This document shows, one piece after another, positions 26,624 to 34,117 of a stretch of 64,000 nucleotides of DNA; position 1 is the stretch's first letter, and the number at the start of each line of letters is the position of its first letter. The notes beneath the pieces are model-generated. The model was not told the DNA's origin. It saw only the letters and a list, made by a program, of their open reading frames with translations, and ran no database searches. The position numbers and the translations under genes are program-made. The DNA lies in assembly GCF_000178955.2 (NCBI RefSeq), contig NC_016631.1, forward strand, positions 744,001 to 808,000. The letters run 5' to 3'. This DNA comes from Granulicella mallensis MP5ACTX8. Its GTDB lineage: Bacteria; Acidobacteriota; Terriglobia; Terriglobales; Acidobacteriaceae.

Positions 26624-27285
26624 AGGCCACCTCCAACGATCGGAAGAAGACGATTGCAGCAGGCTCTCTGGGAGTGGTGGCGTTTGGGTGCGTAATCTAC
26701 GCCTGCATCCAGCTCTTTGGCGGATCGAGCGCACCCGCTCCGACTGCACCGCCTGTCATCGTGCCTGCCGGGGGGGCGCATGCGGCCTCAGGCTCCAGCG
26801 CGCAGCCCGTTGTGCCGGGCGGCAACGCTCCGGGTGTTGCCGCAACGAAGCTGGCGAGCACCTCTTCGAGCCTCGACCCCACACTCGATCAGACGGCCAT
26901 GCTGCGCACGGAGAGCCTGGAATACTCGGGCACTGGCCGCAACATCTTCTCGGCCCTCTATACACCGCCTCCGTCGCCGATGGCCGTCAGCAAGTTCTCT
27001 GCGCGCCCCAACAACAAGGGACCGGTGCTTCCACCCGCCCCGCCGCCACCCCCGCCAACATGCCCGCCCACCTGTCCGCCGATCAATCTCAAGTTCTTCG
27101 GTACAGCAAAGCACGCGAATGGTCTGGTGCAGGCTTTCCTTTTACAGGGTGAGGACGTCTATATTGCGTCGCAGGGCGATATCGTTGGACGCAAGTATAA
27201 GATCGTGAGTATTGCAGCCAATTCCATCCAGGTGATGGACCTGCAGAACAACAACACGCAGACGCTTCCTTTGCAGATGAACTAA
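26620..27285 (+). CDS. pilP: PilP-like pilus assembly protein
   Basis: This 221-aa protein has an N-terminal TM or signal anchor (~14-31, AAGSLGVVAFGCVIYACI) and a long Ala/Pro/Ser-rich linker with a polyproline patch (APPPPPPTCPPTCPP). A C-terminal beta domain (~150-221: INLKFFGTAKHANGLVQAFL, GDIVGRKYKIVSIAANSIQV) matches the PilP/GspC homology region that docks onto the secretin. It is shorter on lipoprotein features than classical PilP: no lipobox is evident. Its stop overlaps the next start (TAATG). Confidence 0.75.
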   Translation: MKATSNDRKKTIAAGSLGVVAFGCVIYACIQLFGGSSAPAPTAPPVIVPAGGAHAASGSSAQPVVPGGNAPGVAATKLASTSSSLDPTLDQTAMLRTESLEYSGTGRNIFSALYTPPPSPMAVSKFSARPNNKGPVLPPAPPPPPPTCPPTCPPINLKFFGTAKHANGLVQAFLLQGEDVYIASQGDIVGRKYKIVSIAANSIQVMDLQNNNTQTLPLQMN

Positions 27286-28235
27286 TGAAGCCCACACTCC
27301 AACTCGACCGCAGGCGGCAGGATGAAGCTGGTTATATGCTGCTGGCCGTCGTGGTGATGGCTGCGATGATCCTGATCGCGCTGTCGGTCGCCGCCCCTGT
27401 GGTCGCGCGTGACCTGCGCCGCGATAAAGAGGTGGAGAGCGAGCGTCGTGCGGAGCAGTATGTGCGGGCGATCCGGCTCTATCAGCGCTCGTGCAAGTGC
27501 ACGTCCTATCCGCCGTCCATGGATGCCCTGGAGAAGAGCACGACCGTCCGTTTCCTGCGCCAGAAGTACATCGATCCCCTGACCGGAAAGTCCGACTGGC
27601 GGCTCATTCATCAGCCGAAGACGACGATCAAGATTCCGTTCGGGCAGGAGCTTGCCGGGTTGGCTGCAGGAGGCCTGGGATCGGCGGCAGGGTTGTCTTC
27701 AGGCATCGGCGGCACGCCGGGTGGTAGCTCGCCCACCAGCAGTACCTCGACCGTCAGCGGAGCCTCCGGGTTGGCGGCTGGCTTCAATGGAGCCAGCGTT
27801 ACGACCTCGACAGGTGGAACTCCCGGTAGCAGCAATACGGGTACCTCCAGCAGCACCGGCAGTTCAAGCGGCGGCGGCATGTTTGGCGATGGAGATGGCG
27901 GCGTGATCTACGGCGTCGGCACATCGCGTTCGGGTACATCGATTCTCAATCCCAACCAGCAGACGACCTACGAGACATGGGAGTTCTGGTACGACCCGCG
28001 CATCGAGAAGCTCTATGCCATGGCAAACCTGATGGGCGGCGGAGGAATCGGTTCGCAGTCGGCCAGCAGCTTCGGTCAGAGCGCGACCAGCGGCCAGCCG
28101 AACTCGGGCGCTGGCTCGACGGGTGGTACGAATCCAACCGGGGGCTCCAGCTCTTTTGGATCGAGCCCCACGGGCGGCTCAAGTTCCTTTGGCAGTCCAG
28201 GCTCCAGCAGCCCGGGCAGTTCCTTCCCGCAGTAA
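27285..28235 (+). CDS. Pilin-like (GspG-type) protein with long low-complexity tail
   Basis: The 316-aa protein has a class III-type prepilin leader, DEAGYMLLAVVVMAAMILIAL, in which Gly16 would precede the cleavage site. A hydrophobic alpha helix and RRDKEVESERRAEQYVRAIR then match the GspG/PilE N-terminal stalk. A small globular part includes RSCKCTSYPPSM and DPLTGKSDWRL. From about residue 120 the protein is dominated by Gly/Ser/Thr repeats (GSSPTSSTSTVSG, GGSSSFGSPGSSS), interrupted by WEFWYDPRIEKLYAM. The tail is unusual for a pseudopilin. It is coupled to pilP by a TAATG overlap. Confidence 0.72.
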   Translation: MKPTLQLDRRRQDEAGYMLLAVVVMAAMILIALSVAAPVVARDLRRDKEVESERRAEQYVRAIRLYQRSCKCTSYPPSMDALEKSTTVRFLRQKYIDPLTGKSDWRLIHQPKTTIKIPFGQELAGLAAGGLGSAAGLSSGIGGTPGGSSPTSSTSTVSGASGLAAGFNGASVTTSTGGTPGSSNTGTSSSTGSSSGGGMFGDGDGGVIYGVGTSRSGTSILNPNQQTTYETWEFWYDPRIEKLYAMANLMGGGGIGSQSASSFGQSATSGQPNSGAGSTGGTNPTGGSSSFGSSPTGGSSSFGSPGSSSPGSSFPQ

Positions 28236-28535
28236 AAGCGTTTTCTGCTATCCCCTCTACAGAACCGTCATCCTGAGCGAAGCGTCCCGGCCTTTGGGGA
28301 CGCGCAGTCGAAGGACCCCGAGGGTTGCCATCCTGCCTATACCCTTTGTCCCTTTTTCACCTCAAACGCTCGAGCCCAGACTCCCGTGCGGGAAAGGTCC
28401 CAAAACCCTAGGCGAGATGAAGTCCCTCGGGGTCCTTCGACTCCGCACCTCGCAAAAACGCGAGGCGCTCCGCTCAGGATGACGCCTCTGTGGGGGGATA
28501 TATAAGAATATGGCTACATCTTTCTCGCCAGGCCC
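28236..28535. other. Intergenic region with repeat A4 between convergent genes
   Basis: The 300-nt gap holds repeat A4 (28266-28484) between the 3' ends of the pilin gene and a small minus-strand membrane gene. The remainder has no recognised feature. Confidence 0.6.
28266..28484. repeat. Family A palindromic repeat, copy A4
   Basis: A 219-bp element with ends CGTCATCCTGAGCGAAGCG and CGCTCCGCTCAGGATGACG and inner arms TCGAAGGACCCCGAGG and CCCTCGGGGTCCTTCGA. It has the same orientation as A1 and the reverse of A2 and A3. It lies 30 nt after the pilin stop. Confidence 0.9.
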
Positions 28536-28709
28536 TTAGTGCTTGATCGCCCACATCAGCCAGCTCGCAACGATCGTTGCGCCGACGAAGAGCACGAAGC
28601 AATAAGCTCCGAAACGCACCATCATCTTGGGTTCTGTGCGCTGGGTAATGCCGAAGACGACCGACGTAAAAAGAGAGAAGAGCAGAACGGCGCTGAAGTG
28701 TGTAAGCAT
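28536..28709 (-). CDS. 57-aa two-TM protein with FGITQ motif
   Basis: This short gene begins MLTHFSAVLLFSLFTSVVFG, followed by ITQRTEPKMMVR and a second hydrophobic helix (YCFVLFVGATIVASWLMWAI) ending in KH. The junction FGITQRTE parallels FGITQPSE in the 56-aa protein at 18911. It starts 3 nt after the DUF6677-like gene ends, so the two are co-transcribed. Function is unknown. Confidence 0.6.
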   Translation of the reverse strand: MLTHFSAVLLFSLFTSVVFGITQRTEPKMMVRFGAYCFVLFVGATIVASWLMWAIKH

Positions 28710-28712
28710 TTT

Positions 28713-29129
28713 CTACGACGCCTTTCTTCCGTTAGCCAACGAGTGTGCGTCGACTGCGGCGATGATGTTCAATAGCCCGCCCACGACGAGGAACTTCGTT
28801 CCGTAGTCGCCCAGCGTAACAGTGACGGAGCTGGCGCCCCATCCAAACAGCCGCGTCAGCATGTACAGCAAGCCCAGACCGAGTTGTCCGATGAAACCCA
28901 GAATGTCCAGGATATCGCCGGTATTGGGCACGTAGATCTTGCCCTGCAAGCCCAGCCCGACAAGATACATGCCGAGGATCGAGACGAAGAGCAGAAGGCC
29001 GCGCATCCATTTGCCCTGAATTGCATGTCCTGCTCCGGGAACCAGCCATCCGAGTACCAATGCGATCACCGGCATGTTGGAACGCTCGCCGGGAATTCGC
29101 TGCGTTATGCGCTGTGCGTCAGTTGCCAT
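28713..29129 (-). CDS. DUF6677-like membrane protein
   Basis: The 138-aa protein begins MATDAQRITQR. The conserved VLGWLVPGAGHAIQGKWMRG (~24-43) precedes several TM helices and the distinctive C-terminus LLNIIAAVDAHSLANGRKAS. I recall this pattern from acidobacterial proteins annotated DUF6677; the function is unknown. The GAGHAIQGKWMRG part resembles the TM2/DUF5683-like 'PGxGHxxxGxxxRG' motif of small membrane proteins. The ATG at 29129 is preferred over one 60 nt upstream, which would add a non-hydrophobic tail. It forms an operon with the 57-aa gene. Confidence 0.75.
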   Translation of the reverse strand: MATDAQRITQRIPGERSNMPVIALVLGWLVPGAGHAIQGKWMRGLLLFVSILGMYLVGLGLQGKIYVPNTGDILDILGFIGQLGLGLLYMLTRLFGWGASSVTVTLGDYGTKFLVVGGLLNIIAAVDAHSLANGRKAS

Positions 29130-29510
29130 CGGTGTTGATTCTATCAGCGAGAGGCTGTCCGGGAACTCTATAGTCTCCAAGAACTTCATAGCTGATTAGC
29201 ATGTTTCATCGAATTGCGCATAGCGCGTTCCCTGATGCTTTAGCGTCAGGGAGTCGGAGGGAGCCGTAGCCTTTAGGCTACGGGAATAGAGGCTTAGCAA
29301 AGATGTGGCCTTTAGGCCCGGGCCTTCTTTCGGCTGCGAACCAAAGGCCCGGGCCTAAAGCCCAATTCTCACCTGCCCTTAATTCCATGGCCTAAAGGCC
29401 ACGGCTCCCTCCGTCCCGCGATGCTAAAGCGTCACGGTTTGTGCTTCGCGCTGTTGTGAAAGGTCTTGGTTCTTTGACGAACTAACGACTCATGGTCGAA
29501 AGCCCCAACC
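29130..29510. other. Intergenic region with a composite palindrome
   Basis: The 381-nt gap between the DUF6677-like gene (upstream side) and the M24 peptidase 3' end contains nested inverted repeats (29229-29439). The part nearest 29130-29200 should contain the DUF6677-like promoter. No coding sequence was recognised. Confidence 0.55.
29229..29439. repeat. Nested composite palindrome
   Basis: The outer arms contain GATGCTTTAGCGTCAGGGAG and CGATGCTAAAGCGTCACGG. The middle arms are GGAGGGAGCCGTAGCCTTTAGG and CCTAAAGGCCACGGCTCCCTCC, and an inner hairpin is CTTTAGGCCCGGGCCTT against AAGGCCCGGGCCTAAAG (about 29310-29360). A further local hairpin is GTAGCCTTTAGGCTAC. CCTAAAGG-type cores recur inside. 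It is unrelated to families A and B. Confidence 0.8.
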
Positions 29511-30686
29511 TCAAATCCTGACCAACTCCCGCTGCATCGGCCCCGTCACCACGGCATTACCCGGACGCGTCAACATGTTGACCTCACTGCGCACGCCGAA
29601 CTCACCAGGGAAGTAGATTCCCGGCTCGACGGAGAAGCAGGTGTTGGGCAGCAGCAGGCGCTCGTCGTGCGTCTCCAGGTTGTCGAGGTGGGCTCCATTG
29701 CCATGCAGTTCGATGGCAATGTTGTGGCCGGTGCGATGCGTGAACCACTCTCCAAAGCCTGCGCTGCGAATTACGTTGCGGGCGGCGTCATCAGCCTCCC
29801 ATCCGGCGATGGCGCGGTTCTCGGTGTAGGCCTTCTGCACGGTGGCGATGGCGGCATCGCGCGCGTCGCGCACGGTGCTGAAGATCAGCTGTTCGCGGTC
29901 GCTCGGCTCGCGGCCAACAACGCCCGTCCAGGTGATGTCGTACCAGATCGCCTCGGGCCTGTTCGCGAGCTTGGCCCAGATGTCGATGAGCACGAAGTCG
30001 CCGCTGTGGATGATGCGCGAACTCTCCCGCGAGGGCTCGTAGTGCGAGTCGGCGGAGTTCGGCCCGGCGCTGCAGTTGGGGCCATGGTCGGTAAATAGGC
30101 CTTCGCGCTCCATCGCCTGGTTGAGGAAGGTAATGACGCCGAATTCATTAGGATTGCGACCGGCACGGACTTCATCGCCGATGTGCTTCCACCCGGCGGT
30201 CAATACGCCGTCGAGCCTCTGTTGCGCGGCATAGTGCGTGGCGATCTGCTCTTCGCTGAGCACGGCCTCGAACTGGCTGACCAGATCGGCGGAGCTGACC
30301 ACCTCTTTGTCCATCGCGCGCAGCACCTCGACGGTACCGGCGTCGACCATCGAGACGTACATGATGGCGTTGCGCGGCGAGTACTGCATGGCGATCTTCT
30401 TTGCGCCGTTCAGCATCGATGCCAGTTCGCGCTCCAGCTCCTGCCATGACGAGTATTCATGCTTCGCGCCGGGCACGGCATCCAGCTTGCCGGATTCGAT
30501 GCGGTGCACCAGTTTTTGCGGCTCACCCTTTGCCGGGATGAAGTAATACCAGCGTCGTGAGACGAACATCTGTGCGTCGAGTCCGAGGATGCGATAGGCG
30601 ATGGGATCGCGGTGATGGTGATCGTAGAAGAGCCAGCCGTCGAGATTGTGGTCGCGCAGAGCGGATTGGATTGCGTCGAGGTTCAT
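29511..30686 (-). CDS. M24-family metallopeptidase (Xaa-Pro aminopeptidase-like)
   Basis: The ~391-aa enzyme has an N-terminal creatinase-like domain (MNLDAIQSALRDHNLDGWLF, RRWYYFIPAKG) and a C-terminal pita-bread domain. The five metal ligands are intact: D in VLIDIWAK, D in WYDITWTG, H in THRTGHNIA, E in FSVEPGIY and E in GVRSEVN. It should cleave X-Pro bonds or dipeptides in the cytoplasm. The ATG at 30686 (MNLDA) is chosen; one at 30695 adds three residues. The frame further upstream runs through repeat B4 as a Gln/Arg-rich artefact. No operon partner was found. Confidence 0.85.
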   Translation of the reverse strand: MNLDAIQSALRDHNLDGWLFYDHHHRDPIAYRILGLDAQMFVSRRWYYFIPAKGEPQKLVHRIESGKLDAVPGAKHEYSSWQELERELASMLNGAKKIAMQYSPRNAIMYVSMVDAGTVEVLRAMDKEVVSSADLVSQFEAVLSEEQIATHYAAQQRLDGVLTAGWKHIGDEVRAGRNPNEFGVITFLNQAMEREGLFTDHGPNCSAGPNSADSHYEPSRESSRIIHSGDFVLIDIWAKLANRPEAIWYDITWTGVVGREPSDREQLIFSTVRDARDAAIATVQKAYTENRAIAGWEADDAARNVIRSAGFGEWFTHRTGHNIAIELHGNGAHLDNLETHDERLLLPNTCFSVEPGIYFPGEFGVRSEVNMLTRPGNAVVTGPMQRELVRI

Positions 30687-31093
30687 GGATGTCATCTTAA
30701 AGCAGTCGCATTGATTGTGTACTGTCTGACTTTGTCTTTGTTCGTGTCTTTGCTGTTGCCGTTGTTGTTGTCTTTGCACTTGCTTTTCTGGGTGTCATTC
30801 CGAGCGAAGCGAGCGAACCTGCTGTCTCCCGTTTTTTGCCAGTGCCGTCACAAATGTTGTGCGTTAGGTAAAACCAAGCCTCAGTTCTATCTCACATATT
30901 TTCTGGGTGGTACGAACGAAGAGCGGGAGACAGCAGGTTCACTCGCTCCGCTCGGAATGACAACCAGAAAGGCAAAGACAACAGCAACGCCAAGAGCAAT
31001 GGCAAATACTGCTTTTGTCTTTTAGCAGACACGTCATACACCCCAAGGCTCACCATTCCCGCCTGAACGCATCCAACCAGCCAGGAGGAACAC
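30687..31093. other. Intergenic region with repeat B4
   Basis: The ~400-nt gap between divergent genes (M24 peptidase minus, S53 peptidase plus) is mostly repeat B4 (30748-31006). The remaining ~80 nt before the S53 gene includes its AGGAGGAAC ribosome-binding site (about 31083). Confidence 0.6.
30748..31006. repeat. Family B palindromic repeat, extended copy B4
   Basis: The outer arms of ~83 nt are TTGCTGTTGCCGTTGTTGTT...CATTCCGAGCG...CCTGCTGTCTCCCG (30748-30831) and the complementary CGGGAGACAGCAGG...CGCTCGGAATGACAACCAGAAAGGC...AATGGC (30924-31006). They are separated by a ~90-nt loop. The core differs from the other B copies (TCCGAGCGAAGCGAGCG instead of TCCCGCAGGGAAT) but the flanks are shared. 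Confidence 0.8.
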
Positions 31094-32725
31094 ATGCCCA
31101 CTTCATCACGCTTCGCCTCGCAATCTCGCGTGCCTTTACCGGGAAGCGAAAGGAAGCCGTTTGTCCCGGCCGGAGCTCCCAAAGCCGCGAAAACTCCGAA
31201 GGTCAGCACGGCTGTAAAGACGGTGCCAGCCACAGGACGCATTCGAGTCTCCCTCATCGTCCCGCCGAAGCAGCCTCTCGACACGAAGCGTCTGGGCAAG
31301 CTGGACGCTCGTCTCAGCCGTGCGCAGTTTGCCGCGCGGCACGGTGCGGACCCTGCCTCGGTGAGACTCGTGAAGGCGTTCGCAAAGGAGTTCGGTCTTA
31401 CGGTCGAACCCATCACCCAGCCTGGCCGCTGCACGGTGCAGCTCAGCGGAACCTGCGCTGCGATGCGGAAGGCGTTTGCCATCTCGCTGGTCGAGCACAC
31501 GACAGAGCAGGGCAAGTTCCGGCTGCGTGAGGGAGAGATCTCTCTTCCGGCGGAGTTAGAGGGGCATGTCCTGGCGGTACTCGGGCTGGACAATCGCCCG
31601 CAGGCAAAGCCTCACTTCCGTATCGCGAAGCCGCGTGCCACGAACGTCTCGTACACGCCGGTGCAGGTAGCGCAGATGTACGGCTTTCCCGCCGGAGCCA
31701 CGGCTACAGGCCAGACGATCGGCATCATCGAGCTTGGTGGTGGCTATCGTGCGGCTGATCTCACGGCGTACTTCAAGACGCTGGGCCTGCCTGCGCCAAC
31801 GGTGACAGCGGTTCCAATCGATGGCGGAAAGAACACGCCAGGAAATGCCAATGGCGCGGATGGCGAGGTGATGCTGGACATCGAGGTCTGCGCGGCTGTG
31901 GCGCAGGGTGCAAAGATCGCGGTGTACTTCACGACGAATACAGACCAGGGATTCATCGACGCGATTACGACAGCGGTGCATGATTCGACGAACAAGCCGA
32001 GCGTGATCTCGATCAGTTGGGGTGGGCCTGAATCGAGCTGGACGGAGCAGTCGATGACCGCGCTCGATGCGGCGTGTCAGGCGGCTGCGGCAGTCGGCGT
32101 CACAATTACGGTGGCGGCTGGAGATAACGGCTCAAGCGATGGTGCTTCAGGGGACAACGTCGATTTTCCGGCATCGTCTCCGCATGTGCTGGCCTGTGGG
32201 GGAACGAAGCTGGTTGGCTCCGGCTCGACGATTACGAGTGAAGTCGTGTGGGACGAGACCTCCAACGACGAAGGCGCAACTGGCGGCGGCGTTAGCACGG
32301 TCTTCGCGCTGCCGACATGGCAGAAGAACGCCAACGTCCCCTCACCCACAACAAGTGCTGGAGGCCGCGGCGTTCCCGATGTCTCCGGAGACGCTGATCC
32401 CTCGACGGGCTACACCATTCGCGTGGACAGCGAGACGACAGTGATCGGCGGCACCAGTGCCGTAGCACCGCTGTGGGCGGGGCTGATCGCGCTGGCTAAC
32501 GCACAGAACAAAGTAGCGGCAGGATTCGTCAACCCAGCGCTGTATGCCGCCGGAGCGAAGAAGGCCTTCCGCGACATCACACAGGGCAACAACGGCAGTT
32601 TCTCCGCCGGCCCCGGCTGGGATGCCTGCACAGGGCTCGGCAGCCCGGTAGGGAACCTGGTGATTCAGGCAGTCGCGCCGAAGAGCACAACTACAAAGAA
32701 AGCCAAGAAAGGTAAGACCAAGTAG
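31094..32725 (+). CDS. S53-family serine-carboxyl peptidase (sedolisin/kumamolisin-like)
   Basis: This 543-aa acid-active peptidase has a Pro-kumamolisin activation domain (~50-170, with ARLSRAQFAARHGADPAS) followed by the catalytic domain (~200-530). Catalytic residues are visible: E258 and D262 in DGEVMLDIEV, oxyanion D344 in AAGDNGSSDG and nucleophile S455 in GGTSAVAPLWAGL. The C-terminal Ca site is FRDITQGNNG...GWDACTGLGSP. No obvious signal peptide is present; the N-terminal ~40 residues are Arg/Ser/Pro-rich, so export is not evident. The last residues are Lys-rich. It has a strong AGGAGG ribosome-binding site. S53 enzymes suit acidic soil habitats. Confidence 0.92.
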   Translation: MPTSSRFASQSRVPLPGSERKPFVPAGAPKAAKTPKVSTAVKTVPATGRIRVSLIVPPKQPLDTKRLGKLDARLSRAQFAARHGADPASVRLVKAFAKEFGLTVEPITQPGRCTVQLSGTCAAMRKAFAISLVEHTTEQGKFRLREGEISLPAELEGHVLAVLGLDNRPQAKPHFRIAKPRATNVSYTPVQVAQMYGFPAGATATGQTIGIIELGGGYRAADLTAYFKTLGLPAPTVTAVPIDGGKNTPGNANGADGEVMLDIEVCAAVAQGAKIAVYFTTNTDQGFIDAITTAVHDSTNKPSVISISWGGPESSWTEQSMTALDAACQAAAAVGVTITVAAGDNGSSDGASGDNVDFPASSPHVLACGGTKLVGSGSTITSEVVWDETSNDEGATGGGVSTVFALPTWQKNANVPSPTTSAGGRGVPDVSGDADPSTGYTIRVDSETTVIGGTSAVAPLWAGLIALANAQNKVAAGFVNPALYAAGAKKAFRDITQGNNGSFSAGPGWDACTGLGSPVGNLVIQAVAPKSTTTKKAKKGKTK

Positions 32726-32827
32726 TTCACGCACCTGATAAATTCAAGAGCCTGTATGAGGCACGTTTCCTATCCGCGGAGAACGATATAGGAACTTGCA
32801 CACCTATTGTCCGTACTTGTTTTTCGT

Positions 32828-32890
32828 CGTCATCCTGAAGCGTAGCTGAAGGACCCCCGCATTGGAGGAGTAGCACCAATGCGGGGACTT
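32828..32890. repeat. Partial family A end plus a local hairpin
   Basis: CGTCATCCTGAAGCGTAGCTGAAGGACCCCC resembles the family A outer end with the middle deleted. It is followed by a hairpin CCCCGCATTGG...CCAATGCGGGG. It lies between the S53 peptidase and the TIGR03435 gene. Confidence 0.6.
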
Positions 32891-32955
32891 TGTCGCTAGG
32901 TGCTATAGAGTGCAGGCACCTACCTAACTCACATGGTGAGAAGAGCAGGATTCTC

Positions 32956-33867
32956 ATGATGAGCAGGCGTCTTGCATCCTCTATGAACCTTCGCAGAAGG
33001 TTCTCACTTCTCACGATTGCTGGGGCGGCTCTCCTCTGCCCGGTAGTGATCGCGCAGATAAGTACGACGCCACAAACAACACAGTCCACAGATAAGAATC
33101 CGCCGGACGTTAAGACGATGGCCTTTGACGTGGTTTCGATTCGCCCCAGCAAACCCGATGCAGCACGGAGTATGCAATGGGGATTGCCGGATACCTATCG
33201 CGCAATTGACACGTCACTGGGTGCGACTATCTTAGTAGCGTATTTCCCGACGCGCACGTTGTTTAGCAGTTCGTTCAGGGACCGGATTGTGGGTGCTCCG
33301 CCCTGGGTGATGAACGACCCCTACGACATTGTGGCGAAGGTAGCTCCAGGCGATGTGGAGGCATGGCAGAAGCAGGGATCGGAGAAAGAGGTGCTGCACG
33401 CAATGCTACAAACCGCTTTGGCGGAGCGCTGTAAGCTCGTCGTGCACCACACCATGGTGGATTCCCCCGCCTATGCGTTAGTGGTCGGGAAGCATGGAGC
33501 AAAGCTGAAGGAGACGCCGCCTGGTGAGTCTCCTCCTCCGAATGGAGTCCCTCTCTCTGAAGGTGGAATGATTGTTCCCTTTAGAAGGGATGAGGCTCCA
33601 AAGATTACCTTCTTCGCGGCTTCGATGGCATCGTTTGCGGCAGAGCTGTCGATGTTGGGAGCGAATCGTGTTGTTCTGGACAGGACGGGACTCTCTGGCA
33701 AGTATGATTTCGCCATCACGAAGCTGGATACGCCGGGAGAATTTGAGTCCGATCCAACTCTTCCCAGTCCTTGGGATCTGGAGGAAGTAGGCCTGAAGCT
33801 GGTGCCCATCACTGCGCCCATGGAAACGATCGTGATCGATCATATCGAGCAGCCTTCAGAGAACTAG
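32956..33867 (+). CDS. TIGR03435-family secreted protein
   Basis: The 303-aa protein has a signal peptide (SLLTIAGAALLCPVVIAQ) followed by the family hallmark AFDVVSIRPSKPDAA. PPWVMNDPYDIVAKV, MLQTALAERCKLVVH and the C-terminal VLDRTGLSGKYDFAI also fit. TIGR03435 proteins are found in large paralogous sets in soil Acidobacteria, and their function is unknown. The doublet ATGATG at 32956 is used as start, near a weak AGGA. A longer in-frame upstream start would place the signal peptide internally. It is the best taxonomic marker in the window. Confidence 0.9.
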   Translation: MMSRRLASSMNLRRRFSLLTIAGAALLCPVVIAQISTTPQTTQSTDKNPPDVKTMAFDVVSIRPSKPDAARSMQWGLPDTYRAIDTSLGATILVAYFPTRTLFSSSFRDRIVGAPPWVMNDPYDIVAKVAPGDVEAWQKQGSEKEVLHAMLQTALAERCKLVVHHTMVDSPAYALVVGKHGAKLKETPPGESPPPNGVPLSEGGMIVPFRRDEAPKITFFAASMASFAAELSMLGANRVVLDRTGLSGKYDFAITKLDTPGEFESDPTLPSPWDLEEVGLKLVPITAPMETIVIDHIEQPSEN

Positions 33868-34117
33868 CTGAGCCGAGTGCCTAAAAAACAGGGTACGTGT
33901 GAGCCACCCGCTTGTGCGATCGATGTTGTCACCGTGCCCTCGGTGCATAGACCCTTTTTCGGGAGAAATAAAACTAGCTTGACGATTAAATTCGTCGAAG
34001 GCCTAGATGAAATTAAATTTATATAGCCGCCCTTGACGGTTTCCTTATGCCTCTCTTCTTGCTGTTGGGCTAGTCTCTGCATGTTCCTAAATTATTTGGA
34101 TAATCAGAGGATTCGTC

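Noticed and set aside
6421-28484. Family A repeats as a CRISPR array
   Set aside because: Copies are kilobases apart, palindromic and ~220 bp long; there are no regularly spaced short repeats or spacers and no cas genes.
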